From: Gnetum montanum | Lineage: Eukaryota > Streptophyta > Gnetopsida > Gnetales > Gnetaceae | Direction of reading: 5' to 3' | Length of the DNA stretch: 44,064 bases | Assembly: GCA_015680685.1 (NCBI GenBank) | Contig: MNCI01022583.1 | Span: 734,223-778,286, forward strand | Shown here: one piece after another, positions 10,486 through 20,851 of the stretch | Layout of the letters: each line of letters opens with the position of its first letter | Numbering within the stretch: position 1 is the first letter of the stretch | The notes under the pieces: generated by a model | Database searches by the model: none | The model's input: the letters and a program-made list of their open reading frames with translations, nothing else | What the model was told of the DNA's origin: nothing | Program-made: the position numbers and the translations under genes

Positions 10486-10490
10486 CTCAC
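10486..10490. repeat. Target-site duplication of element B, left copy (CTCAC)
   Basis: CTCAC ends the left part of the A2 LTR and recurs at 20537-20541. The intact A1 LTR shows the empty site CATATGCCTCACTTTGGACT at 2916-2935, confirming the junctions. Confidence 0.92.
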
Positions 10491-11312
10491 TAATGAATCA
10501 CATTATTTTTATTTACTTTGACATCGAGGCCCAAATGCAATGTTAGGTATCTGATGTTAGGGGGCATACACTAGCCTATAAATATAGCATTTGGGCTCTT
10601 GATTTAGTGTGAGTTTTTGCAGTTTCTAGTTAGAGTAACAAAGCTCTTGTATTTTATTCTCTCTAGAGTTAGAATATTTTTTGAGTGCCCATAGAAGGAA
10701 TCTAAGTGTGTATGGTTCTTTGTTCAAACACTGATGTACTTGACCGCAATAGTGTGATGAGAATAAAAAAAACTCTTTTGAGAATCCTTATAGCATTGAA
10801 AATAGATTAATGTTTCTTTTAATGAACTTTACTTTCATGCACTTTACTCTATTTCAATTAAGTAATTAATTTCTAGTTGTTAATGAACACAAGCACAACC
10901 ACTTCAAGCATACATATAATATTTGGTAACCCAACAATGCTTAATAGTTGGTAGCCTAGTAGCACTATATGTGTTTAGGATATGTCCAAGAAAGTTGGGT
11001 GGTTACTTATTTTAAGCTAACTAGGTAGTAGATAAATTAGATATTAAATTACTTTACCTTTCATTCTTGTTGTAGGTGATCAAAATTATAAAACATAAAA
11101 TAAGAAAAATCATGTACCTCAATTACACTTAAACCACATCCTTGAGCTTCAAAAGTGTAGTTGGAAAGACAACAAATGTTCGCAACACCCATTTCACTTC
11201 TTAGAAGAACTAGTCTACTTGAGAACTATAGGTCCAAGAAATTTGATCGGATCTTGCGTAAAAACCTTAGTGATTTGTATGGTTGGGCATAGGAGTACCT
11301 CACCGCTCATCA
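10491..11312 (+). mobile_element. Element B 5' LTR
   Basis: 822 bp, beginning TAATGAATCACATTATT (3' copy TGATGAATCACATTATT) and ending CTCATCA. A TATA box is at 10577-10584. TTTTTTGAGTGCCCATAGAAG and GGTAACCCAACAATGC are shared with its 3' LTR and, more distantly, with A2. Both the start and end conform to the family, so the boundaries are firm. Confidence 0.92.
10577..10584 (+). promoter_or_regulatory. TATA box of B 5' LTR
   Basis: TATAAATA in the context GCCTATAAATATAGC, 87 bp into the LTR. Confidence 0.6.
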
Positions 11313-11331
11313 TTGAGACTATTGCCAGGGA
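11313..11331 (+). other. Element B primer-binding site
   Basis: TTGAGACTATTGCCAGGGA follows the LTR directly. The 3' part TTGCCAGGGA equals the D site; the 5' part has decayed. It is tRNA-Asp type. Confidence 0.75.
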
Positions 11332-11472
11332 CTTTTTGGTTGTTTTGTGCACTATCTAGGGCCTAGTGAAATTATTTAAATAATTGGAATAAACCTTAGA
11401 GTTGTATCACATCTTAAGATTACTACAATAGTATTTAGAAGCACATTGTGAACTTTATTTTTCTAACATAAA

Positions 11473-13897
11473 ATGTCTTCTTCTCATAGGAGTGTTCTTC
11501 ACCCAAGTTTGATAAAGCTTATTAGCCAATGCCTTAAAAATATCGAATTGTACATGCTCTTCCTGATGAATATGTACCAAATTTCACCTTCATCCTACAT
11601 TAGGATGAAGAGTTGCAGTGGCATGACATGGAGTGCAACATTGTGTTGCCACTTGATCGATCTATTTCTGCAATGCTTAAACAAATGCTTATATGATGGG
11701 GTCTCCAGGAATTTCATGTTGAATAGGTTGTGCAATATAATAATGCTAGGGATTATCATCCCATTGAAGCACAACATCTATAGGATCGACAACTAGAACA
11801 ACACTATGAATTTGCAAAGGAAAATGAACTTAATTATTCTCCATTCTTGTTGTACCAAAAATATGGTGGGGAACCCTTCTTTGGAGGTTTCCCATTCAGT
11901 GAAGTTCCTCTCTTTAACTTCAATGAAGGAGGTCAAAACTAGAACTACAGTCCACAATTTACAATCCTAGTTCTGGTAAGAATGGATCCAATGAAAAAGA
12001 AGGATCTGGAGGGGCAAGTTAAGGCATGGATGTAGACAAGAAACAAGATCATGATCATGGTCATGATCACCAAAGAGGTGGTAGTAGGCACCGTGATGGT
12101 GCTAGTCCTCCTTCTTCTTTCCCTTCATTGTCATCATCTTCTTCTTCTAGCTCTCACCATGACCATAGAAGGCGAGACTATGGTGGAGGTGACCAAAATG
12201 ACTAATGGGACCAAAATGATCAAAAGAACCATTAGGAAAGGCAAGATCAAGGGCATGGACATTCAAGAGAGGCACATATCCATGAACAAAAGGGTAGTAG
12301 AGAGCATCGTAGGCATCATGATTAAGGACTCAATGAGCCTTAGCTTACTACCTAAAGTATGCTTAGTATTGTAGATGTAGTATGAATTCTAACAAGGCAT
12401 GTGAAGGATCATTAGATCAAAAGGTTAAGCATGAATAATATTCCTCAATTTGAAGGGGGATATAACTCTGATCTGTAGAACCATCTCTAAGATTTTCAAG
12501 ATGCATGTGCCTTACATAATATAGAAAATGAGTGAAACAAACATAAGTTTTTCCCAAGGAGACTCATCAAAGAAGTAAAGAATTGGTACCGGTCCTTAGA
12601 GTTGGAATCTATCAAATGATGGAGTACCATGCTTGAATTGTTTAATGATAAATATCAAACATACTCTAGAGTGTCCAACTTAAGAAATCAAATCCAAGGA
12701 TGGAAATAAGGAACACATGAACCCTTGGATGCTACCATCGACTGATACTATTCCTTAATGCACAAATGTCCTATCCATGGTTATTATCAATTGAATAAAA
12801 TTTACCACATTGTATTAGAAATAAGGAGAACCCTTGGTGTCTATGCCTAGAGGTAACTATCAAAATTAAGTGCCTATCAGATACAAAGATTAATCAAGTA
12901 GATAGCTAAAGACGAGGGTAAAATAAGAAAAAGAGAGAGTGCAGGAGAGTATAACCGTGATTCTTCCATTTGTAAGAGGGAGGTTCAATTTTGTAAAAGT
13001 GAGGATGAATCTACATTTGATGAGGTGATGAATAGGAAAACCTTACCACTCCAAAAATTTCAATCTAAAATTATGGCCAAGGTTGATTAGATATGCAGAT
13101 CCATGGATAGTAGATTCCAAGTTGTTCAAAAAGTTATTGAAGAGTCCAAAGAACAAGGTAGTGATCATGAGTGTAGGAGGCACAAGGAAGTTGTACATGC
13201 CTATCACAAAGGTAAGGGTAAGATTGCTACGATAGAAGAGATTGAGAAAAGTGAATCCACTGATGATGGTGAATGTGAGATCTACCAATATGTACATTCT
13301 AAGGGATGTTGCCCCATTGTGTCACACTTATAGGAGTATGGGGTGTATGATTTGAATCCACAATTAACATAAAAGAAAATATCTAAAAGATTACCTTATC
13401 CTCAAGGCAATTTTAGCTAGTTCCACTAGCAACAACTATATTATCCAAGTGGAGCTCCACCACATCTATATGAGTAGTATCAATAGTGGTAGCAACCATA
13501 ATCATGGGTGCTTACACCACCAAGGTAGCAATAACCTTATCGACAGCCTAATCCATATGGTTACTACATTCAGCAACCACTATCTCCATGTGACTTCTCC
13601 AATCATGTTTCTACTTTCTAATCTTACTACAACCCTTCTAATTATTATCAAATTCATTCTCCACATGAAAGAAGGGATACCACCTCTTACCCTTATCCTC
13701 CTCTTGTCCCTACACATGTTCCTCCTCTACCTACATAGCTACCACCTGCTCCACCTATGTAGGATGAACTATTAGCTCAACTGCAACAATGCAATGCTAC
13801 GAGGTCCATTAATCTACAGCTGATTCATCAATCAGATGGGTCAATTACTTGATCATAGAAAAGACCTTTCTTTTGATCCTATAGTGCACTTAAGCCC
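11473..13897 (+). pseudogene. gag: Element B gag, decayed
   Basis: The ATG at 11473 gives MSSSHRSVLHPSLIKL, then a frameshift. The N-terminal block YVPNFTFILH...NIVLPLDRS (about 11570-11665) is shared with D. A His/Asp/Arg/Ser-rich linker (about 12040-12310) reads HDHGHDHQRGG. The signature RLSMNNIPQFEGGYN is at about 12422-12466. The gag core has WYRSLELESIK and WSTMLELFNDKYQTYSRVSN (about 12576-12690). After it come a charged C-terminal region, a knuckle-like CEIYQYVHSKGCC (13274-13312), and a Pro/Tyr-rich tail (about 13540-13760). Many TAG stops and a few frameshifts make it dead. Longer open frames here, such as 12051-12374, are out-of-frame shadows. Confidence 0.88.
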
Positions 13898-15030
13898 TTG
13901 ATTACACCCGTGGTTGAAAGCCCTGTTCCTTCATCTTCCTCTATATCAAACACCTTCGAGTCCCCTTCAGACCAAAATCTACCTAGGATGCATATCATCA
14001 TGCTTACTCATACTGTATCTGATTGGATCCCTACTAAAAACCTTCCTAGGAAATTAGCCGACCTTCGAAGTCCTTTGATTTATTTACATATTGCTGGGAA
14101 TGAATTGTGCAAGGCTCTTCTCAATTCAGTTTCTAGTGTCAATTTAATTTCTCATGAGATGTACACTACATGGAACCTACGTCCTCTCAAGAAGAGCAAC
14201 ATAAGATTAGAATTGGTAGACTAGTCCATCACTGTTTCATTGGGACTAGTAGAAGACACTATGACCACTTTCCATGGGTGGTCATATCCTACTAATTTCC
14301 TAGTGATCAAAGTGGATAACTGCAAAGGTGATTTTCCAATCATCATGGGAAGGGCATAGTTGAACACCATTGATGCCAAAAAGGGTATTAGAGATATTTT
14401 CCTAGAAATATCCAAAGAAAGTGCATTCAGAAATATAGAAAAGAAGAAAGTCTCATGCATCATGTACAATAATACAACGTGCAATTTTGTGAAAAAAATC
14501 TAGGCTATAATGCAAGAATCTATCTTTGCATGCAAGCAGTGTGCACTGGAAGCAAAATTTCAAAGGTGTTTGTATGTAGCAACCACAAAACAAGAGGGTA
14601 CCTAGTGGCTGATCGTTGATTCTAAGAGCAACATACTTTGCATAGAACCAACTGAGAGCCTGACATGTGCATATGTCATAGGCATAGATGAACTCAAGCA
14701 AGTTCATCACTAACTCTTTGATGATGCAAATAATGATACTCACTGGGGAGAGTTGGGAATTTATGAAAATTTCAAGTAAGAGCCCCTTAAATTGAAAATG
14801 CTATCGACCGTAATGGAATATGTGTTTCTAAAAAATAGAAAGCTAGTCATAATCAATGCAAATCTTACTCCAGAGCAGAATAAGATGATGTTGGAGGTAG
14901 TTGAAAATAGTTAGGAACTTTTGCTTGATCATATGCGAAACTCACAGGAATTGATCCTAGGATATGCTAGCATCACATCTACACTAATCTAGCCATGAAT
15001 CCAAAAGGATAGCCATAGAGGTGATTAAAC
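13898..15030 (+). pseudogene. pol (PR): Element B protease region and PR-RT linker, decayed
   Basis: Retropepsin-like aspartic protease. ELCKALLNSVSSVNLISHEM (about 14102-14161) matches the usual ALLDSGSSVNLI loop of plant Ty3/gypsy, but Asp and Gly of the DSG triad are replaced (NSV, 14123-14131), so it could not be catalytic. Downstream, GWSYPTNFLVIKVDNCKGDF and PIIMGRA*LNTIDAKKGI (14275-14390) match E at 39190-39310 and end the protease fold. The rest (to about 15030) is the linker to RT and includes LTPEQNKMMLEVVENS. Confidence 0.85.
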
Positions 15031-15870
15031 CCAAAACTGAAACAGATCATTAAGGAGGAAATCAAACAACTCCTCAAGATGGGATTCATTTATCTCATTG
15101 AGGATAGTGAGTGGGTTAGTCCACTTGTAATTATGCCAAAGAAAGGTGACAAGTGGTGGGTCTGTATCAAATTTCAACTACTAAATATGGCAACATTCAA
15201 GGATCATTTTTCATTATCATTTGTTGATTAGGTGCAAGAACCAATATCTAGACATTGCTACTATAGTTTTCTAGATGGTTATAGTGGATATAACCAAATT
15301 CAAATTGTACTAGAGGACCAAGTGAAGACAATATTCATGAGTCCCTGTGGGACTTTTGCATATTACAAGATGCCGATTGGTTTATGCAATGCTCCTGCTA
15401 CATTCTAACACTTGGTTTTGAGCATTTTTCAATAGCAAATCAAAAGTGGTATGGAAGTCTTCATGAATGACTTCTCCACTTATGGAGCTACATTTAAGCA
15501 AGCCTTAGACCACATTGAGCAAGTGTTAAAATGATGTGTTAAAACCAACTTGTGGATCAATTAGAAAAAATTCACTTAATGGTCTAGGAGGGCATTGTAT
15601 TGGGGCACAAAATATCATAAGCAGGAATTAAGGTAGACCTTGAGAAAATAAGGATAATCCAAGGAATAACCTACCAACTAGAAACTATCAAAGATGTTCG
15701 ATCATTCCTTGGACATATTGGCTACTATTGGTGATTCATAGAGAATTTCTCTAAGAATGAAAAACTATTGGTGGAGCTAATAAAGAAAGATGCTCCCTTT
15801 GTTTGGATCGTAGAATGTGAAAAATCATTCCAAAAAGTAAAAAAGAAACTTATAAAAATTCCAATCATAT
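15031..15870 (+). pseudogene. pol (RT): Element B reverse transcriptase, decayed
   Basis: RNA-directed DNA polymerase. It shows IKEEIKQLLKMGFIYLIEDS, WVSPLVIMPKKGDKWWVCI, FLDGYSGYNQIQIVLEDQ, KTIFMSPCGTFAYYKMPIGL and CNAPATF in order, all canonical Ty3/gypsy RT blocks. The active-site motif, normally FMDDF, reads FMNDF (15460-15474): the first Asp is Asn. The connection SFLGHIGYYW lies at about 15701-15730. In-frame stops are mainly TAG. One clear frame covers most of it, so indels are few relative to substitutions. Confidence 0.92.
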
Positions 15871-16260
15871 AAGCACCTGATTGGTCTAGACCACTTCATA
15901 TCATGATAGATGCATCAAATTATGCCTTGGGAGCTATGCTTACATAGTTAGATAACAAGAAACATCCATACTACATCCATTGCACTAGCTAAAGCATTAT
16001 AGGTGCACAACTAAACTACACCACTATAGAGAAAGAGTTGATGACACTGGTGTTTGCTCTAGAAAAATTTAGGCATTATGTACTTGGATACAAGGTGTTC
16101 ATGCACATAGACCACAGTGTCATCCACTTCTTGATGAATAAGCCAACGGTGAGCCCCCGTGTCATACAGTGGTTGGTGATCTTGTAGGAATTCTATGTTA
16201 TGATGGTAGATAGAAAGGGCACTAAGAATGTGGTCCCTGATCACTTATCTTGATTGTGAT
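15871..16260 (+). pseudogene. pol (RH): Element B RNase H, decayed
   Basis: RNase H domain following RT. IMIDASNYALGAMLTQLDNK (about 15900-15959) keeps the first catalytic Asp (15909-15911). KHPYYIHCTS, LNYTTIEKELMTLVFALEKF (catalytic Glu region, about 16012-16071) and VLGYKVFMHIDHSVIHFLMN follow, with the third Asp in HIDH. The end reads VPDHLS. Only a few TAG stops break it. Confidence 0.9.
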
Positions 16261-16479
16261 GGAACAACAAAGAGGAAAAAAGTCTACTATCTGATATGTT
16301 TCCTGATGAACTCCTCTTTGCTGGACTATAATTGGACAATTTCCCAATAAGCCTGAATGGTATGATGGCATTCTCACCTATCTTCTTACTCAGGAGATGC
16401 CACAAGGGTTAGATCACTAGAAGAAATAATAGTTTCTTGACTAGGTAAAACACTTCATGGAGATCAACAAACATCTCTA

Positions 16480-17615
16480 CAAGGTGTGCACCAATGGATT
16501 GGTTCATTGTTGTATCCCTAATGTTGATCAACTATGCATTCACTAAGATGCTCATGAAGGTCATTGTGGAGGACACTATGCTATGAGATGCACTACCATT
16601 AAAATCTTGATGGTAGGGTACTATTGGCCAATAATCTTTAGGGATGCCCACCATTACATCTACTCTTGTGAATGATGCCAACGAGATGATGGAATGACTA
16701 CTCAAATGAAGGAACCTAAACAATGGATTCAGCCATTAGAACCCTTTAACATTTGGGGCATTGATTTCATGGGTGCCATCATGCCTATGTTAAATGAAAA
16801 GGCATACATCATAGTCATTGTTGACTAGTGTACAAAATGGATAGAAGTAGTAGTAGTCATTGACTATACATCTTTTATTGCTGCTCATTTTGTACAAACA
16901 AATATTGTAAATAGGTTTGGTATACCACGTGCATTAATTTCTTATAATGAAACTCACTTTACAAGCACTACTTTTCGAAAGCTCATGCAACGCTTGGGGG
17001 TTGAACAAAAATTCATAAAATCCTACCACCCCCAAGCTAATGGTCAAGTTGAAGTTACCAATAGGGATATCACAAGGATTATGACAAGAAATGTTAGCAA
17101 ATATAGAAAAGACTAGAGCACAAAACTCAATGATGCCCTTTGGGCCTACCGCTCAACATGGAAACTTCCTTTAGTCTACTCTCCCTATGAGCTTGTGTAT
17201 GGAAAATTACCAATACTTTCTATTCAATCTGAGCTCTACACACTTTCAACAGCCTGTGACCTTAACCTTAACTTGGGTCTAGCATAAAAAGAAATACTAA
17301 TGAATCTCAACCTACTACACAAAAACATATTGGTAGCCCTATCATCTAACAAGTTGTTCAAGGCCTACAACAAAAAGCATCATGGCCTTAAAATTAGAAA
17401 ATTCAAATTTCAACCAAGAGATAAGGTTCTCTAATAGAACCCCACACACGTACCTCAACGAACTAATCTCTAAACATTGTGGGAAGGACCTTATATCATG
17501 TATGAAACTTTTCCTTCTAGAGCTATGATGATCTACAAACCTAAGAGCCCAAACAAGAAATAGCTGGTCAACATCCAAAAAATCAATCCTTTCCATAGCA
17601 TAAGCCAACTAATAC
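16480..17615 (+). pseudogene. pol (IN): Element B integrase, decayed
   Basis: DDE integrase. The zinc-binding part has AHEGHCGGHYAMRCT and SCE*CQ (HHCC). The catalytic core has WGIDFMGAIMP, with the first Asp at 16763-16765. GIPRALISYNETHF follows; the second Asp is replaced by Tyr (16943-16945). YHPQANGQVEVTNRDI retains the Glu (17051-17053). LNDALWAYRSTWKLPLVYSP and YELVYGKLP precede a GPY/F module, GPYIMYETFPSRAMM (about 17487-17531). No chromodomain is visible after it, as expected for the Athila/Tat side of Ty3/gypsy. Confidence 0.92.
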
Positions 17616-17727
17616 AACAAGAGCCGCATTAGATGGACAACCACACTCCATATTTTAGATCTCCTCCTTTCCACTTATCATGGGGGAGATGGCCATCTAT
17701 GCTAACCATATAAGCGGCTCAGTTTTT

Positions 17728-17890
17728 CAATTTTTTGTTTTAACACATTTTTTGTTTTACAACTTTTTGTTTTACACATTTTTTATTTTACATCTTCTTG
17801 TTTTGTAATTTTTTTTACACCACCTTTAGTACATTTGCTGTTTATTAAATATTTTACACTTTATTTTATATTTTCTTTTATTTTATTTTG
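17728..17890 (+). repeat. T-rich TTTTTGTTTTACA tract
   Basis: Imperfect tandem repetition of TTTTTTGTTTTA(A)CA, at least four times, followed by T/A-rich sequence. E has an analogous expanded AT-rich zone at 35400-35880 in the matching position. Confidence 0.75.
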
Positions 17891-18310
17891 GTGTGATTTT
17901 CTAACTTTTTGTTAATAAGTGCCAGGTACAATGGTAATGCATTGCTTGTTGGTGGTATGTACAATTTTGTTATTTGATTATTGGTGTCTAGTTTTTGGCT
18001 TTGAATTTTGTTATGCATAATTAGGACATGGTTTCTTTTTCATACAATAGGCAGTGAGTCCACAACATCCACGCATCCACAAACTCTATGGTTTTCCTTG
18101 TTCTAGAATTGTGCAATCCCTTTTTCATTAATTGAACTTTAACAAACTTGTGACTTTCGTAGTTTCTAGAATTGGGAAGGATTCAAAGGTTTGAACAAGG
18201 TGTGATTTCAAGGAGATTTTGTATTCTTTATGCCTTTCTATTTACCTGGGTGCATGTGTGTTTTCATGCATTTCATACCATTCTATGTCAACCAATAAAA
18301 GGAAGTTGAA

Positions 18311-18550
18311 TACATCTTTGCATGGTGTGATTCTCATAAAAAAAATGATGGGAATTCAAAGCACATCCCTTAGATAAAATAAATGCATATGTCTTTGCAT
18401 GGTGTGATTCTCATCAGAAAAATGAAAATGATGGGAATTCAAAGCACACCCCTTAGATAAAATAAATGCATACATCTTTGCATGGTGTGGTTTCCATTTC
18501 AAAAAAAAAAAATGATGAAAATTCAAGGCACATTGCTTAGACAAAATAAA
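18311..18550 (+). repeat. Three tandem copies of an ~80-bp unit in B
   Basis: Units start at 18311, 18390 and 18471. Each reads (T)CTTTGCATGGTGTG..., an A-run, AATGATGRRAATTCAARGCAC, then CTTAGAYAAAATAAA. A2 (about 23668-23840) and E (minus, about 35010-35100) have a single copy, so the triplication arose in B. Confidence 0.88.
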
Positions 18551-19699
18551 CAGGCTACAAGCACTGGTTATGGGACTATCCCCTTCTAACTAAGGTCCTT
18601 CTTCACTTCCTACTTTTTTTTCTCTAATAAGGAATAGTGGTTGTTTTGTGGGAGAACTCATATGTCTCAGGGGAGGGACTAGTCTTAGAATGATGATGCA
18701 AAGTCATTGAACATGGTTGGTTTTGAGTTTGGACTAAGGATGAACCCTATCAAGTCATTTAACCACAAAATCCACAAGGGACTTCATGTGACCTTAATCA
18801 GGAACTCCATTCCACTCTCTTTCATCCATCTATGCTTTCCACATCTCACCTCAGTACTGGATTCATGTTATGGTTCAATGTCTTGGTTTGATGTGTTGGA
18901 ATTCTTAGTTAGTTTCTTCCGAGTTTTTGTACTTAACCTTCTATAATCATTAATCATCCATGGAGCCCACGAACTCTTCGATTTAAAGTTATGCAAGGGC
19001 ATAATGCCTATGCCTACTTTGGGGAGGATCCACTTGCATATCTTTTAGTTGAGTTAGTTAATTTTTTTACCCTTAGATACTCTTACAATCAAATTCTTTT
19101 TGTTTTCCCCATCAATGACATCCAATTGTGCACATCTTCACAACATTTTTTAGTGAACTTTCCTTTTTATTGTTGTAAATTCTTACACCCTCTTCAAGTG
19201 TTTCCTTGTGTTGAACTTTTTCAAATGTAATTGACTGCTTATCTATTTTACCCTATTTTTTAGCCTTCTCACTAACATTTCTAAATAAATCAATCTACCA
19301 TACGAGACAAGGAATTTAACAACTATGTGTTACACATTGCATACTAATTCATGATTCTGTTGTGATTATAGTTGGAAGCATGCACTGGAAGTAGGACTAT
19401 TTGCACCAAGAATGATGTGGCAGTACCACATAATGAGGATCACTCATGATCATTGGATCTTCTCTCTTATTCTTTAGCTAGTAAGAGGTGTTGGATGTCA
19501 GTATTATCCAAGGTGTTCACTTCTCTTATCATGAACACCCAATTTTGTAAAAGGTTGTATCTATGTACACTTGGGTACTCAGAGTCTATTGTTCCATTTG
19601 AGTCAGTTTGTATGTTACTCAATAATCCCATACCTACCCAATATTTTGTAAAAAACTTGTTCCTCCTCTTCTTCACTCAAGGACAAGTTTTCATTCAAT

Positions 19700-19709
19700 C
19701 ATGGGGGTA
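19700..19709 (+). other. Element B polypurine tract
   Basis: CATGGGGGTA immediately before the 3' LTR; identical to the A2 site (25321-25330) and the A1 site (30197-30206). It primes plus-strand DNA synthesis. Confidence 0.85.
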
Positions 19710-20536
19710 TGATGAATCACATTATTTTTATCTACTCTGATGTTGGGTATCCAACGTCAGGGCCCAGATGCGACATTGGGTATATGACGTCAAGGGGTAT
19801 ATGCTGGCCTATAAATATAGCACTTGGGCTCCTAGTCTGGCATGAGTTTTTGTAGTTTCTAGTCAGAGTAGTGAGGCTCTTGTAGTTTATTCTCTCCAGA
19901 GTTAGAATATTTTTTGAGTGCCCGCAGAAGCAATCTAAGTGTGTATGGTTCTTTGTTCAAACATTGATGTACTTGAGAACAACAATGTGACAGAAATAAA
20001 AATGAACTCTTTTGATGGTCTTTGTAGCACTAAGAACAGATTAATGTTTCTTGTAATGCACTTTACTTTACTGCATTTTAGTTAAGTAGTTAATTTCTAG
20101 TTGTTAATGAAAACAAGCACGACCACTTTAAGCATACATATAGTACTTGGTAACCTAGCAATGCTTAATGTTTGATAGCCTAGTCGCATTATATGTGTTT
20201 AGGATGTGTCTAGGAAAGTGAGGTGGCTACTTGTGTTAAGCTAGCTAGGAAGTAGATGAATTAGATCTTAAATTACTTTACCTTTCATTCTTGTTGTAAG
20301 TGATCAAAATTATAAAACATAAAATAAGAAAAATCATGTACCTTAATTACACTTAAATCATACCCTTGAGCTTCACAAGTGTAGTTGGAAAGACAACGAA
20401 CATTCTCAACACCCATTTCACTTCCTAGAAGAACTAGTATACTAAAGAACTATAGGTCCACAAAAGTTGACTAGATCACACGTAAATGCCTTAGTGATTT
20501 GTATGGTTGGGTGTAAGGGTATCTTGACACTCGTCA
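19710..20536 (+). mobile_element. Element B 3' LTR
   Basis: 827 bp, TGATGAATCACATTATT to CACTCGTCA. It aligns with the 5' LTR throughout, with an extra GGGTATCCAACGTCAGG-like stretch near 19744-19761. It retains more CpG (for example CAACGTC, GACGTC) than the 5' LTR. A TATA box is at 19810-19817. Confidence 0.92.
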
Positions 20537-20541
20537 CTCAC
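20537..20541. repeat. Target-site duplication of element B, right copy (CTCAC)
   Basis: Matches 10486-10490; followed by TCTGGACTAAACCATA, the continuation of the A2 LTR. Confidence 0.92.
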
Positions 20542-20719
20542 TCTGGACTAAACCATACATGACAAAGCTCCCATTAGTCCAAGTGGGAAAACAATGAACA
20601 ATGATCAAGGCATAGCAATCTAGATGCTACAACTAGTCCCATCCACGGAATTTGACCAAATTGTGCGGGAACGCTTGTGATTCATATGGTTGGGCATAGG
20701 AGAACCTTGCTTCTCATCA
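20542..20719 (+). mobile_element. Element A2 5' LTR, right part
   Basis: TCTGGACTAAACC to CTTCTCATCA. It continues the LTR interrupted at 10490 and aligns with 26158-26335 of the 3' LTR. Total 5' LTR length without B is about 930 bp. Confidence 0.9.
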
Positions 20720-20738
20720 TTGGAACTATTGCCAGGGA
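20720..20738 (+). other. Element A2 primer-binding site
   Basis: TTGGAACTATTGCCAGGGA follows the LTR end. It is closer to TTGGCACCGTTGCCAGGGA than the B or A1 sites. Confidence 0.8.
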
Positions 20739-20851
20739 TGGTGCTAGTTATCTAGATTAGTTATATTATACATGATCGCTGTGAAGGTATTAATGATCTA
20801 TATCTAAGAAAACATTAATATTTTAAATCACACACATTATAAAAAAAAACC

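Larger units (their letters stand above)
9739..10490 (+). mobile_element. Element A2 5' LTR, left part
   Basis: It starts TAATGAAACATTAGTTGGTTG and aligns with the A2 3' LTR from 25331. Landmarks are ATAACAAGG tandem repeats, a TATA box at 9920-9927, GAGTGCCCAC...GTGGATCTGAGT (R/U5), TTAATTAATTAAGCACATAAGTA and GGTAACCCAACAA. It is interrupted at ATGCCTCAC (10490) by element B and resumes at 20542. The two A2 LTRs differ visibly at many sites, mainly transitions. Confidence 0.88.
17616..19699 (+). other. Element B post-pol non-coding region
   Basis: About 2 kb with no supported coding sequence and no recognisable envelope-like gene. It contains the purine motif CATGGGGGAGATGG (17679-17692), a TTTTTGTTTTACAC tract, a triplicated 80-bp unit and segments shared with A1, A2 and E (for example TACTTTGGGGAGGATCCACT at 19016-19035). 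Open frames at 18707-18946 and 18991-19230 look like chance. Confidence 0.7.
10491..20536 (+). mobile_element. Element B: Ty3/gypsy (Athila/Tat-like) with gag and pol, innermost of the nest
   Basis: B is about 10.0 kb: 5' LTR (10491-11312), PBS, gag, protease, RT, RNase H, integrase, a 2-kb non-coding 3' region, PPT (19700-19709) and 3' LTR (19710-20536), flanked by CTCAC inside the A2 LTR. It has the full pol order of an autonomous element but carries many stops and lost catalytic residues. It is the last insertion in the A1 > C > A2 > B chain. Confidence 0.92.

Noticed and set aside
17930-18060. Possible intron-containing host gene fragment in the B 3' region.
   Set aside because: No splice-consistent exons or recognisable protein; the sequence is shared by other copies of the element.
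18707-19740. Open frames after B pol considered as an envelope-like gene, as in some Athila elements.
   Set aside because: No signal peptide, transmembrane pattern or shared protein with A1, A2 or E; the segments align at DNA level only.
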